Counted from the first letter of the stretch, positions 46,394 through 55,555 are shown. The stretch: 64,000 nucleotides of DNA from Oceanisphaera psychrotolerans (GCF_001870485.1 NZ_MDKE01000011.1:1-64000); one strand, 5' to 3'. Notes: generated by a model not told the origin, from the sequence alone. A program made the numbers and translations.

Positions 46394-46984
46394 CTACCCC
46401 TGCAGCGCCTTGCCCACCAGGGCCTGAATTTCGCTGCTAAGCGGAATCTGCAACGCGGCGGCATGGCCGTCCGGTGACATTTTTCCCCAGGTCTTGCGGA
46501 TAATGTCGATCAGCTTTTCTTCGCTATGACGGGTGGCGAAGTCTTCCAGGTAGTAATGGATGAACACCAGACAAATCACGTCTTCCAGCGCCTGTACCTG
46601 CGGGTCTCGCTTGAGCTGCTTTTTCAGCAGCAGATCCTTTATCCGCTGCTGATCACCCTCGTCGTAACCGACGCGGGCCATCAACTGTGCGGTCAAGTCG
46701 CCGTGAAACTTCGCCAGTTCGGTGCGCCACTGCTTGTAACCGGCCCTGTCCATCGGGTAACTGGCCCGGGGAATACTCCAGCGCCTGATATGCTGTGCCC
46801 GACAGGCAATTTGCAGCAGTTCGGCGGCGTCGGGCACAAACTCGGCCAGTTTCTCGCTCATTCGCCGACTATAGAGATATTCCCTGGGCCAGCTCTGGCC
46901 GTCGGCCTGCTCCTGATTGGGATCTTCACGGTTTTCGGCATCAATCAACGCCATAACTTGCTGTAAACGGGATTCCTTATTCAT
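46394..46984 (-). CDS. DUF4202 domain protein
   Basis: The product is 196 residues. YLYSRRMSEKLAEFVPDAAE, ACRAQHIRRWSIPRASYPMD and VICLVFIHYYLEDFATRHSE match the DUF4202 pattern, with conserved His, Arg and acidic residues suggestive of a metal-dependent helical enzyme. No function is established. The ATG at 46984 has AGGA nine bases upstream; a GTG one codon earlier is possible. It stands alone between the antiporter promoter region and hmp. Confidence 0.8.
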   Translation of the reverse strand: MNKESRLQQVMALIDAENREDPNQEQADGQSWPREYLYSRRMSEKLAEFVPDAAELLQIACRAQHIRRWSIPRASYPMDRAGYKQWRTELAKFHGDLTAQLMARVGYDEGDQQRIKDLLLKKQLKRDPQVQALEDVICLVFIHYYLEDFATRHSEEKLIDIIRKTWGKMSPDGHAAALQIPLSSEIQALVGKALQG

Positions 46985-47119
46985 CACCTGACATCCTGCG
47001 AGGAAAACAACAAAAGCATTGTTACCTCTGGGTCGGTAAATGCAAGCGACAATCAGGGAGTTAGCCGTTTTTCAGCGGCCGGCAGCGGCCATGCCTCGCC
47101 GATAAATGCGGATTTCATA

Positions 47120-47142
47120 TTGATGCATTTCAGATATATCTA
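47120..47142 (+). promoter_or_regulatory. NsrR-like operator upstream of hmp
   Basis: TTGATGCATTTCAGATATATCT plus the next A matches 17 of the 22 fixed positions in AAGATGCATTT-N-AAATGCATCTT. It lies 53 bases upstream of the hmp ATG. A related AAGATGC...GCATCCT inverted pair occurs immediately downstream. Confidence 0.7.
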
Positions 47143-47194
47143 TAAGATGCGATCGAAAGTTGCATCCTATATATCAATTAAAGAGAGACTTATC

Positions 47195-48391
47195 ATGCTG
47201 GACAGCCGCACCATCGAGATCGTCAAAAGCACCGTTCCCCTGCTGGAATCGGCCAACACCGCCCTGACCGAGCACTTTTACCAGCGCATGTTCCGCCACA
47301 ACCCGGAACTGAAAGACGTGTTCAACCTCAGCCATCAGGCATCCGGTCGTCAGCCGGCGGCATTGTTTTCCGCGGTGCTGGCCTATGCCAAAAACATCGA
47401 TAACCCGGCGGTCTTGAGTGCGGCCATCGAACGCATCGCCCACAAGCACACCGGCTTTGCCATTCAGCCGGAGCAATACGATATCGTCGGCCATCACCTG
47501 CTCGAAACCATCAGGGAACTGGCCCCCGACGCCGCCACGCCCGAAGTCATCGACGCCTGGGCCCAGGCCTACGGCGCCCTGGCCGGTATCTTTATCGGTC
47601 GTGAAGAGCAGCTGTACCAACAAAGCGAACAGAAAGATGGCGGCTGGCGCGGTCATCGCACCTTCGTCGTGAAAGAAAAGCGAATAGAGAGCGAACAGAT
47701 CACCAGCTTCCTGCTGGTGCCCGAAGATGGTGGCGCGGTGGCCGATTACCTGCCCGGCCAGTACCTCAACCTGCACCTGAGCAGCCCCGAACTCGAGCAC
47801 AAGGAATATCGCCAGTATTCCCTGTGTCAGGCCGCCAACGGCCGGGAATATCGCATCGCCGTTAAACGCGAACCCGGCGGCGTGGCTTCCAGCTTCCTGC
47901 ACGATCTGGTGCAGGTCGGCGATCGACTGCAGGCATTGCCGCCGGCGGGCGACTTCTTCATGGACGTAAGCCCGGAGACCCCGGTGGTACTGCTGTCCGG
48001 CGGTGTCGGTCTGACCCCGATGCGCGCCATGCTCGATCAGTTGCTCAAACAGGAACATCAGGCCGCAATCCACTGGCTGCACGCCTGCGACAACGGCGCC
48101 CAGCATGCCTTCAAGGATGATATTCGCCAGCGCCGCCAGGCCCACGCCAACCTGAATACCCATGTCTGGTACCGCACTCCGACCGCCGGCGACCGCCCGG
48201 CCGAGGATTATCACGCCGAGGGGCTGATGGATCTGAACCAGGTAAAAGACGCCATCGCATTGAACGGTGCCCATTACTACTTCTGTGGTCCGCTGCCCTT
48301 CATGGCCATGGTCAAGAACACCCTGTCCGGCTGGGGCATTGCCGAAGCACAGTTGCATTACGAGGTATTCGGCCCGCATCAGAACCTCTGA
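47195..48391 (+). CDS. hmp: Flavohemoglobin / nitric oxide dioxygenase
   Basis: The product is 398 residues. An N-terminal globin (about 1-140, with the proximal His region IERIAHKHTGFAIQPEQYDI) is fused to a ferredoxin-reductase module. KEYRQYSLCQ binds FAD and LSGGVGLTPMRAML binds NAD. The C-terminus is HYEVFGPHQNL, as in Hmp. It converts NO to nitrate in the cytoplasm. The ATG at 47195 starts the globin; upstream in-frame ATGs would overlap the operator. NsrR control is inferred from the operator. Confidence 0.95.
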   Translation: MLDSRTIEIVKSTVPLLESANTALTEHFYQRMFRHNPELKDVFNLSHQASGRQPAALFSAVLAYAKNIDNPAVLSAAIERIAHKHTGFAIQPEQYDIVGHHLLETIRELAPDAATPEVIDAWAQAYGALAGIFIGREEQLYQQSEQKDGGWRGHRTFVVKEKRIESEQITSFLLVPEDGGAVADYLPGQYLNLHLSSPELEHKEYRQYSLCQAANGREYRIAVKREPGGVASSFLHDLVQVGDRLQALPPAGDFFMDVSPETPVVLLSGGVGLTPMRAMLDQLLKQEHQAAIHWLHACDNGAQHAFKDDIRQRRQAHANLNTHVWYRTPTAGDRPAEDYHAEGLMDLNQVKDAIALNGAHYYFCGPLPFMAMVKNTLSGWGIAEAQLHYEVFGPHQNL

Positions 48392-48419
48392 CCGATACCA
48401 TCACACCGCAAGACCGGAT

Positions 48420-48447
48420 GCCGGCGGCAGAACAGAACGCCGCCGGC
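48420..48447 (+). terminator. Hairpin downstream of hmp
   Basis: GCCGGCGGC, a ten-base loop, GCCGCCGGC. The stem is perfect but lacks a T run. A possible weak terminator. Confidence 0.4.
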
Positions 48448-48552
48448 GCCTCGCTGAAATAGCGAAAACAGCGCCGCTTTTCAGATACAATCTCCCCCTT
48501 TCATCACAACTCATTGATCACCACTGTTCGATCAGAATACGGGGGAGCCGTC

Positions 48553-48927
48553 ATGTTGGTAAAAATATTACGTAATGGAATCGGGGGCATTCTGCAGGTA
48601 GGGGACCTGATCACTCGTCCCACCAAGATGCGCAGAACGCCAGAGGCCCAGCAGCAGGTGGAAGCCGCCTGTGCACAGCTGGCACTGTATCAGCTGCCGC
48701 GCTGTCCCTTCTGCATCAAGGTGCGTCGGGCCATGCACAAGCTGAACCTGCCCATCGAACTGCGTAATGTTCAGCCCGGCTCCCCGCATCGGGATGCACT
48801 GCAGGCCGGTGGTGGACGCATCAAGTCCCCCTGCCTGCGCATCGAGGAAAATGGCGACAGCCGCTGGATGTATGAGTCCAGCGACATCATTGCCTACCTG
48901 CAGCAGCGCTTTGGCCAGCAAGCCTGA
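48553..48927 (+). CDS. Glutaredoxin-like protein
   Basis: The product is 124 residues. A roughly 45-residue N-terminal extension precedes a glutaredoxin fold with YQLPRCPFCIKVRRAMHKLN (CPFC active site) and the cis-Pro/GSH region KSPCLRIEENGDSRWMYESS. It reduces disulfides or glutathione adducts. The ATG at 48553 has GGGGGAG upstream. It resembles the GST-N-type glutaredoxins of Vibrio and Aeromonas. Confidence 0.85.
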   Translation: MLVKILRNGIGGILQVGDLITRPTKMRRTPEAQQQVEAACAQLALYQLPRCPFCIKVRRAMHKLNLPIELRNVQPGSPHRDALQAGGGRIKSPCLRIEENGDSRWMYESSDIIAYLQQRFGQQA

Positions 48928-49297
48928 GTCGTTGGCGCTCGCGTAAAACCAGCGGCGCCCGCTCACCGGGTCGGTAGATGGTCAGCCGGCCCGGTGCTTT
49001 GCTTCCGGCCGCCCCGTCGGCCAGTCGATAAGGACGCCTTGCCTGTTCCGACCGATCTTTTTATCCGTTCGGGCAGCAGACGGCCCCCCTCTGCTCGTCA
49101 TTTTCTGTCGAGTGAATCACTCTTCCGCATCTGACGCCCTTCACCAATAAATTTTCAATACAACCCGTCTCTATTTTATGCAAGGATAGGCAGGGTCAGC
49201 GCCTCTGGCAGAGAATATGCGTATCACGGACTCAGAGCCCGGGAGCCCCCTCACCGAAGGCTCTCCACCGTCCACCATCATTACGGAGACCACAAGG
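48928..49297. other. Intergenic region between glutaredoxin and mocR genes
   Basis: 370 bases without a supported gene. A minus-strand stretch (about 48890-49045) translates to arginine-rich sequence (RPYRLADGAAGSKAPGRLTI) but has no start codon and no recognisable family. The right end holds the promoter of the MocR gene. Confidence 0.4.
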
Positions 49298-50785
49298 ATG
49301 TCGGCACTTTTCCACCTTGACAGAGACAGCCAGGCGACCCTGCAGCAGCAGGTGAGGGAGCACCTGGTCAGTGCGATTCTGGGCGGCTTTTTACCCAAGG
49401 ACAAGCCCCTGCCCTCTTGCCGCAGCCTGGCCAAAAACCTGAATGTGGCACGCAATACCATAGTGCTGGTGTATGACGAGCTGGTCTCCGACGGCTATCT
49501 CACCTCCCGCGAGCGCAGCGGCTATTACGTCAATCCGCAATTTACCACCGGCGGTATCGAGGCGAATAAAACCATACCGGCCACGCCCGCCGATACGGAG
49601 GTCGTCAAGGTGGACTGGCGGCAACGACTGAAAGTGCACCCGGGTCATCAACCCAATGCCAGTCAGTCTCACTCCTGGCAGAGCTACCGGTATCCTTTTG
49701 TCTACGGTCAGCTGGATACCAGCCTGTTTCCCATCGACAACTGGCGGAAATGCTGGCGGGATGCGGTCAGCGTGCAGGCGATCCGCGACTGGAGCTCGGA
49801 CCGTTACGACAGCGATGATCCCCTGCTGATCGAGCAGTTGCAGAAACGCATCCTCCCCAGCCGGGGCATACAGGCCAACAACGATGAAATCCTGATTACG
49901 GTCGGCTCCCAGCAGGCCATCTACCTGCTGGCCCAGCTGTTGCTGGATAACAGCTCCTGCTTCGGTATCGAGGATCCCGGCTATGTCAGTGCCGGTCATA
50001 TCGCCAGGGTATTCGGCGCCCGGGTGAAGAGCCTGCAGGTAGACCCGGACGGTCTTGTGGTTGATGAACAGCTTAACGAATGCGATGCCATCTATCTGAC
50101 CCCCAGCCATCAGTGTCCCACCACCGTCACCATGCCACTGGCACGACGGCTCGCCCTGCTGGAAGAAGCCCAGCGGCAGGATTTCATCGTCATCGAAGAT
50201 GACTATGAAATGGAAATGAACTTTGATACCCACCCGACCCCGGCGCTGAAGAGCCTGGATCAGGCCGAGCGGGTACTTTATATCGGCAGCCTGTCCAAGA
50301 CCCTGGCGCCCGGGCTGCGTATGGGCTTTCTGGTTGGCCCCAAGGCGCTGATCCAGGAAGTGCGCAACCTGCGTCAGCTGATGCTGCGTCATCCACCGCT
50401 CAACAACCAGCGGGCCGTGGCCCTGTTTCTGGCGCAGGGCTACCACGATGCCCTGCTGCGCAAGCTGGCCAGGGTATTTCAGGAGCGGGGGGAATGCCTG
50501 GCCCGGGCACTGGAGGCTTATCTGCCCGATTGCCGCAGCTCCGCCATCAGCGGCTCCTCCTGCTGGCTGGAACTGCCGGCCGGCATGGACGCCGGTCAAT
50601 TGAAGCAGAAGGCGGCGCACGAGGGGCTGCTGCTGATCTCCGCCGACAGCTACCATTTCGGCAGTCACCTGCCGAAGAACTACCTCAAGATAGGCCTGTC
50701 GGCTATCCCGCTCGAAAAAATAGAACCGGGCATCAAATTGCTGGCCAGGATCAAAGCTCAACTACAGGCGGAAACGGCAGCATAA
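49298..50785 (+). CDS. MocR/PdxR-type GntR regulator with aminotransferase domain
   Basis: The product is 495 residues. A GntR winged HTH (LQQQVREHLVSAILGGFLPK, LPSCRSLAKNLNVARNTIVL) is joined by a linker to a fold-I aminotransferase-like domain. Its PLP lysine is in YIGSLSKTLAPGLRMGFLVG. MocR proteins sense PLP or amino compounds and activate neighbouring genes. The ATG at 49298 with AAGG directly before it fits the HTH. The longer frame from 49217 does not resemble the family. It is convergent with the IclR gene. Confidence 0.9.
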   Translation: MSALFHLDRDSQATLQQQVREHLVSAILGGFLPKDKPLPSCRSLAKNLNVARNTIVLVYDELVSDGYLTSRERSGYYVNPQFTTGGIEANKTIPATPADTEVVKVDWRQRLKVHPGHQPNASQSHSWQSYRYPFVYGQLDTSLFPIDNWRKCWRDAVSVQAIRDWSSDRYDSDDPLLIEQLQKRILPSRGIQANNDEILITVGSQQAIYLLAQLLLDNSSCFGIEDPGYVSAGHIARVFGARVKSLQVDPDGLVVDEQLNECDAIYLTPSHQCPTTVTMPLARRLALLEEAQRQDFIVIEDDYEMEMNFDTHPTPALKSLDQAERVLYIGSLSKTLAPGLRMGFLVGPKALIQEVRNLRQLMLRHPPLNNQRAVALFLAQGYHDALLRKLARVFQERGECLARALEAYLPDCRSSAISGSSCWLELPAGMDAGQLKQKAAHEGLLLISADSYHFGSHLPKNYLKIGLSAIPLEKIEPGIKLLARIKAQLQAETAA

Positions 50786-50846
50786 AGGAGCCCGATGGTC
50801 TCCTTGATGCTGCACAAAACGGTATTCTGCGTGAAAACGGGGGGAG

Positions 50847-51614
50847 TTACAGATCCAGTACGGCCTGTAACTGGGCGGCGGCACGGCGCAGGGTCGGTGC
50901 CCATTCCATCAGGCTGGCCAGGGGTTTGCGTATGGTCGGTGCATGCACCGCCACCGTGGCACGAATTTGCCCGACCTCATCGTAGACCGGCACGGCAATC
51001 GCCACCATGCCGTCAATCAGCTCTTCATTATCGGTACTCAGGGTGTTATCGGCGATCTTCTCCAGTTCCTGTTCCAGCAATGCCCTGTCGGTAATGCTGT
51101 GCCGGGTGTGGGCATCCAGAGAAAGTCCGCTCAGCAGCGCCTTGCGCCGGTGCAGCGGCATCAGCGCCAGAAACAGCTTGCCGCTGGCGGTGCAGTGCAG
51201 GGGCAGATGCGAGCCCGGACGCAGTTGTATCCGCACCGGCCAGTTGGTTTCGACCCGTTCGAAATACACCAGCTCATGGCCATCCAGCAGGGTGATGTTG
51301 CAGGTTTCGCCCAACTCATCTGCCAGCCGCTGCAGCACGGCTCGCCGCGGCGCCCCCACGCTGCGCTGGGCCAATACCCCCAGGGCCATCTTTCTGAGAC
51401 GAGGGCCCGGGCTGAGATGGCGCCCATCGGGTTCTTTCTGCAACAGGCCTTCCTGTTCCAGCTGACCGATGATCCGGTGCACCGTCGGTTTGGGCACATC
51501 CAGATGCTGACACAGGTCTGCCGCCGTAGTTGCCCTGTCTTCCCTGAGCATTTCCTCTATCAAGGCAAAGGCACGGAGCAGGGTGGAATTGGTCGCATTT
51601 GCTGATGTGCTCAT
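50847..51614 (-). CDS. IclR-family transcriptional regulator
   Basis: The product is 255 residues. An HTH at about 10-70 (LLRAFALIEEMLREDRATTA, DVPKPTVHRIIGQLEQEGLL) is followed by a ligand-binding domain (LHCTASGKLFLALMP). AGGAGG precedes the ATG at 51614. It lies downstream of the HbpS and TRAP genes in the same direction, so it is probably part of, or linked to, that operon. It may read the three 17-bp repeats in front of the TRAP and GMC genes; this is inference. Confidence 0.9.
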   Translation of the reverse strand: MSTSANATNSTLLRAFALIEEMLREDRATTAADLCQHLDVPKPTVHRIIGQLEQEGLLQKEPDGRHLSPGPRLRKMALGVLAQRSVGAPRRAVLQRLADELGETCNITLLDGHELVYFERVETNWPVRIQLRPGSHLPLHCTASGKLFLALMPLHRRKALLSGLSLDAHTRHSITDRALLEQELEKIADNTLSTDNEELIDGMVAIAVPVYDEVGQIRATVAVHAPTIRKPLASLMEWAPTLRRAAAQLQAVLDL

Positions 51615-51705
51615 AAGCCCTCCTGTATGGATATTCCCGCAGTTTATCACAGGGCCACCCGGTTGCGATGCAGCCGTAATCAGGTGGGTCCCATTCCCCG
51701 TCACG

Positions 51706-52098
51706 TCACTCTCGAGTCCGGATCCGCTCGGCAAACCGCTGGCAAAGGACGACATCGTCCTCCAGCGTGCGGCCACTGACGCCGACCGCGCCGATCAGTC
51801 GCTCCCCCTCGAACAACGGCAGTCCGCCGGGTAGAGAGGTGAACTTGTCATCCAGAAAATCGGCCAGTGACAACTGCTCCTTCAGCAGTCGTTGTCTGAA
51901 CATGGCGGTCGGCACCCCCATCCTGGCCGCCGTATAGGCCTTGCCCAGGGCGATAGCGATCAGTCGTTCGGGCGCCCCGTCCATCCGGTACAGATAAATC
52001 AGGGCACCCGAAGCATCAACGGCCGCCAGACAGACCGGTTGGCCCCCGTCCTGGCTGGCCAGCTCGACCGTGGTCTGGCAGGCCGCCGCGACAGTCAT
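51706..52098 (-). CDS. GlcG/HbpS-family (DUF336) protein
   Basis: The product is about 130 residues. VCLAAVDASGALIYLYRMDG, AIALGKAYTAARMGVPTAMF, TSLPGGLPLFEGERLIGAVG and DDVVLCQRFAERI match the GlcG/HbpS family. Members bind haem or act as small catabolic accessory proteins next to alcohol or glycolate oxidation genes. Start codons are weak: TTG at 52119 or 52113, or ATG at 52098. I use the ATG. It follows the TRAP genes beyond a terminator. Confidence 0.8.
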   Translation of the reverse strand: MTVAAACQTTVELASQDGGQPVCLAAVDASGALIYLYRMDGAPERLIAIALGKAYTAARMGVPTAMFRQRLLKEQLSLADFLDDKFTSLPGGLPLFEGERLIGAVGVSGRTLEDDVVLCQRFAERIRTRE

Positions 52099-52132
52099 GG
52101 TATTGATGATCAACGACAACCCCTTTATCGGT

Positions 52133-52170
52133 GTTCAAAAAAGAAAAGCGAAGCCATCGGGCTTCGCTTT
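52133..52170 (-). terminator. Terminator after the TRAP permease gene
   Basis: On the minus strand AAAGCGAAGCC, a short loop, GGCTTCGCTTT is followed by TCTTTTTTG. The 11-bp stem is perfect. Confidence 0.85.
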
Positions 52171-52181
52171 CGTCAGGGACA

Positions 52182-54134
52182 TCAGAGCAAGAGCAGGGAT
52201 ATCTCCGGAATATAGGTAATCATCATCAGCACGGCGATCATCACCAGCAGATACACCCAGATATGTCTGGCCAGCCCGCCGATGCTGACATTGGCAATGC
52301 CACTGGCGACGAACAGGTTGACGCCCACCGGCGGGGTAATGAAACCGATCGCCAGGTTCATGACCATCATCACCCCGAAATGAACCGGATCCACGCCAAC
52401 CGCCAGTACCAGTGGCAACAGTATGGGGGTGAGTATCACGATGGCGGCCAGGGCCTCCATGAACACACCAATCCACAGCAGGAAGATGTTTATCATGATC
52501 AGGATGACAAACTTGTTCGAGGTCACCGACAGAATCAACTCGGCGATGCTCTCGGGGATCTGCTCGATGGTCATGATGTTGCCGAAGATGGTCGCCATCG
52601 CCATCAACAGTATGATGATGGATGAAATGCCGGCGGCATCCTGAGCCGATGACCAGAGGCTGGCAAAGGTCAGCTCCTTGTGAATGCACAGTCCCACAAA
52701 GAGGCCATAGAGGGCGGCGACAGCCGCGGCTTCGGTCGGCGTCATGATGCCACCATAGATGCCGCCCAGCACGATCACCGGCACCATCAGTGCCCACTTG
52801 GCCTGCCAGGCCGAGTGCATGAAGGTCTTGAGCGAGCGCTCCCTGACTTCACCATACCAGCCGTTTTTCCTGGAAATCAGGTAGGCCACCACCATCAGGG
52901 CGACCCCCATGATCAGGCCGGGAATGATGCCGGCGATGAACAGCTTGCCAATCGACACCTGAGCCGACACCCCGTAAACCACAAAGGGATTGCTGGGCGG
53001 AATAATGACCCCGATGGCCCCGGCGCAGGCCACCACGGTCGCAGAGAAATACTTGTCATAACCCCGGGCAATCATGGCCGGTATGGTAATGGAGCCGATG
53101 GCAGCCACCGTGGCCGGGCCCGAGCCGCTGATCGAGGCGAAGAAGATACAGGTCATGATACTGGCCAGGGCCATGCCGCCGGGCAAGGCGCCGACCAGCT
53201 CGTCCCCCAGGGCCAGCAACCGCCGGGACAAGCCCCCGGCCCCCATGAAGACCCCGGCCGCGATAAAGAAGGGAATGGCCATGATGGGGAAGGAGTCGAT
53301 CGATGAAAAGGCGATCTGTGCCAGGTAGTCCACCGGCAGGGTGCCGGCACCGAGCACCGTCACCAAACCGGACAGGCCCAACGCAAAGGCAATGGGCACG
53401 CCCATCAATAAAAACAGGATGAAGTAGCCGAACAACAGCAGGGAGGCGTTCCATTCATCGGATAACAGTACCGGTGCAAAAAGAATGGCCGGGGCCACCA
53501 GTCCGATGCAGACATCGGGCATGCTCATGCCCCGGCTCTGACGCCACAGGGACTGCAGGGTACGGATGGTCATCAGACCAAAACCGATGGGCAGGATCAG
53601 GTAGGGAATATAGTATCCGATCTGCAGGGCCGGAGTGGTCTGCGGCATGACCAGCTGCATCTTCACATAGTCCAGCCCCATGAAGGCAAACAGAAACACC
53701 AGAATAAGGGTACAGCTGTCAATCACCAGCCAGAGGATGTTCTGGTAGCGTTTGGACAGTTTGTTATGAATCACATCGACACGGATGCCACCTCTCGAAA
53801 TAATCGAGATAGAGACCGCCAGATAGGATATCCAGATAAAAATATAACGAGCCAGTTCTTCGGTCCAGATCCCCCAGCCAACGGCGCCCTTGATACTGAG
53901 CCGCAGCCCTTCGATATCCACCCAGGTACCAAACAGCTGTTCAAAGCCGGGGGTACCGAGGATGTCCAACACGGCAGAAATCGAGTATCTGAAAAAGGTC
54001 TGGTAGTTGATGATGACGATCATCAACATCAAGCCGATAAACAGGAAAGGCTTTTCGAAATTCTTAATTAACACATCCAGAGCAGAGGGACTTTTTTCTC
54101 TATCCATTTCTCCGTCCAGCTTCAAGGTATCCAT
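52182..54134 (-). CDS. TRAP transporter, fused DctQ-DctM permease
   Basis: The product is 650 residues. The first about 220 are DctQ-like, with four helices (FLFIGLMLMIVIINYQTFFR, ELARYIFIWISYLAVSISII). The rest is the large DctM subunit (GVPIAFALGLSGLVTVLGAG, FASISGSGPATVAAIGSITI, GAIGVIIPPSNPFVVYGVSA). It imports a carboxylate or related solute with Na+, fed by the DctP protein encoded just upstream. A 25-residue loop unusual for DctQ (FEQLFGTWVDIEGLRLSIKG) separates helices one and two. Confidence 0.9.
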   Translation of the reverse strand: MDTLKLDGEMDREKSPSALDVLIKNFEKPFLFIGLMLMIVIINYQTFFRYSISAVLDILGTPGFEQLFGTWVDIEGLRLSIKGAVGWGIWTEELARYIFIWISYLAVSISIISRGGIRVDVIHNKLSKRYQNILWLVIDSCTLILVFLFAFMGLDYVKMQLVMPQTTPALQIGYYIPYLILPIGFGLMTIRTLQSLWRQSRGMSMPDVCIGLVAPAILFAPVLLSDEWNASLLLFGYFILFLLMGVPIAFALGLSGLVTVLGAGTLPVDYLAQIAFSSIDSFPIMAIPFFIAAGVFMGAGGLSRRLLALGDELVGALPGGMALASIMTCIFFASISGSGPATVAAIGSITIPAMIARGYDKYFSATVVACAGAIGVIIPPSNPFVVYGVSAQVSIGKLFIAGIIPGLIMGVALMVVAYLISRKNGWYGEVRERSLKTFMHSAWQAKWALMVPVIVLGGIYGGIMTPTEAAAVAALYGLFVGLCIHKELTFASLWSSAQDAAGISSIIILLMAMATIFGNIMTIEQIPESIAELILSVTSNKFVILIMINIFLLWIGVFMEALAAIVILTPILLPLVLAVGVDPVHFGVMMVMNLAIGFITPPVGVNLFVASGIANVSIGGLARHIWVYLLVMIAVLMMITYIPEISLLLL

Positions 54135-54227
54135 AACACAGCTCCGGGCTCAGAACCAAAGAGTAACCCCCGATGGCGGGAGCCTGGGGCGCCCGCCATC
54201 GGAACAGGTAGTTCAGGAAACATCGGC

Positions 54228-55240
54228 TTACTGCTGGGTATCCTGAACCAGTTTAATCAGTTCAGCAGGAAGCCTGGCGGCAAATTCGTCGAAGACGGCC
54301 TGGTCAATTGACGATACTGGGCCATTTCTTCCTCGGTCGCTTCATGGATGGTGACGCCGGCATCAATCATGCCCTGACGCGATTTCCTCTGATCTTCCGG
54401 GTAGGCCACGGTGCGCTGATAGGTGACCGCTTCCTGAGAGGCCTCTTCAATCAACTGCTGCGCCTCCTCGGGCAGTCCGTCCCACCATTTCTTGTTGGCC
54501 ATGGCCACCTGCATGCCGTAGTTATGGGCCGAGGTGACCGCATACTTCAGGTTTTCATGGTGCTTGGCACCGTACATGAGGTCGAAGGTGTTGCCTTCCG
54601 CATCGATGGTGCCCTGCTGCAGCGCGGTGTAGACCTCACCCCAGGAAATAGGGGCTGGATTGGCACCCAATGCCTTGGCCACGGCCACATCCACCGGTGA
54701 ATCCGTGGTACGCATTTTCAGGCCGGACAGTGAATCGGGACCATTCAACGGCCGATCCTTGGAGACGAAATTACGATAGCCGTATTCCGCATACATGACC
54801 GGATGCAGGCCGATATCATGGGCGACCTTTTCGAGGTAGCTATTCAGCGGCCCCCCTTTATCCAGCGACTTATAAAGCTTTTCCTGATGCTTCGGGCTGG
54901 TGATATAGGGCAGATCAAACACCTGATACAGTGGAGTGAAACTGGCCAGGTTCGGGGTTGAACTGACGCCGATTTCCAGGGTTCCCCGCTGGGCGCCCTC
55001 AATCATGACCCTGTCACTGCCCAGAACCGAGCCGGGGAACAGCTGGACCCGGATCCGGCCATCCGACTTCTCTTTGACCAGGTCGGCAAACTTCTTGTAG
55101 GCCGCGGTGATATGGCTACCGGGAGGTGCAGGGTGAGCCAGCTTCATCTTTATCTTCGGACCTGAATAATCAGCCACGGCGGCGGTGCTGACCGACATCG
55201 CCAGTACCACCGACGACATAATAAGCGGAGTAACCTTCAT
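54228..55240 (-). pseudogene. TRAP solute-binding protein (DctP), one frameshift near the C-terminus
   Basis: The product starts with a signal peptide (MKVTPLIMSSVVLAMSVSTA) and reads KIKMKLAHPAPPGSHITAAY, then TPLYQVFDLPYITSPKHQEK and ALGANPAPISWGEVYTALQQ, all typical of DctP. The frame ends at 54257 in an atypical PSSTNLPPGFLLN. The -1 frame gives VFDEFAARLPAELIKLVQDT and a stop at 54228, the expected ending. A missing base in the CGGCC at about 54296-54300 explains it. The intact protein would be about 337 residues and would deliver the TRAP substrate. The ligand is unknown. Confidence 0.85.
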
Positions 55241-55297
55241 AAGTGACCTCTTCCTTGTCCACGAGATTTAAAGAAACAGTTACATAAGAGCAACATT

Positions 55298-55314
55298 CGT
55301 TACTATATGAATCA
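55298..55314. promoter_or_regulatory. Operator copy 1 (CGTTAC-TATAT-GAATCA)
   Basis: The 17-bp imperfect palindrome CGTTACTATATGAATCA lies 58 bases upstream of the dctP ATG. It shares the right arm exactly with copy 2. Confidence 0.65.
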
Positions 55315-55349
55315 AAAACCATCAGTGTCAACCAAAGCACTATTATTTT

Positions 55350-55366
55350 TGATACAAAATGAATCA
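55350..55366. promoter_or_regulatory. Operator copy 2 (TGATAC-AAAAT-GAATCA)
   Basis: TGATACAAAATGAATCA lies inside a longer TTTTGAT...ATCAAAA inverted repeat. Its centre is 52 bp from copy 1, about five helical turns. Confidence 0.7.
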
Positions 55367-55538
55367 AAATAAATATAATCATTTTAAATCAGCAACTTGC
55401 AACCACCCTTTCACCGCATGGATATGCGTAAACAGCCTATTCACCCGCCGATGGCACCGAGATTCGGCGCAAACAAACAACAAAAACCCAACAAAAATCA
55501 TCAAATTTAGCTTGATATAAAGTTCAAATTAACTATTT

Positions 55539-55555
55539 TGATACTATTCGTATCG
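55539..55555. promoter_or_regulatory. Operator copy 3 (TGATAC-TATTC-GTATCG)
   Basis: TGATACTATTCGTATCG contains a perfect GATAC/GTATC inverted pair and ends 16 bases before the GMC start codon. At this position bound protein would block transcription or translation initiation. Confidence 0.7.

Noticed and set aside
48890-49045. Possible minus-strand coding stretch after the glutaredoxin gene
   Set aside because: It translates to a plausible-looking but start-less arginine-rich segment bounded by stops, partly antisense to the glutaredoxin gene.
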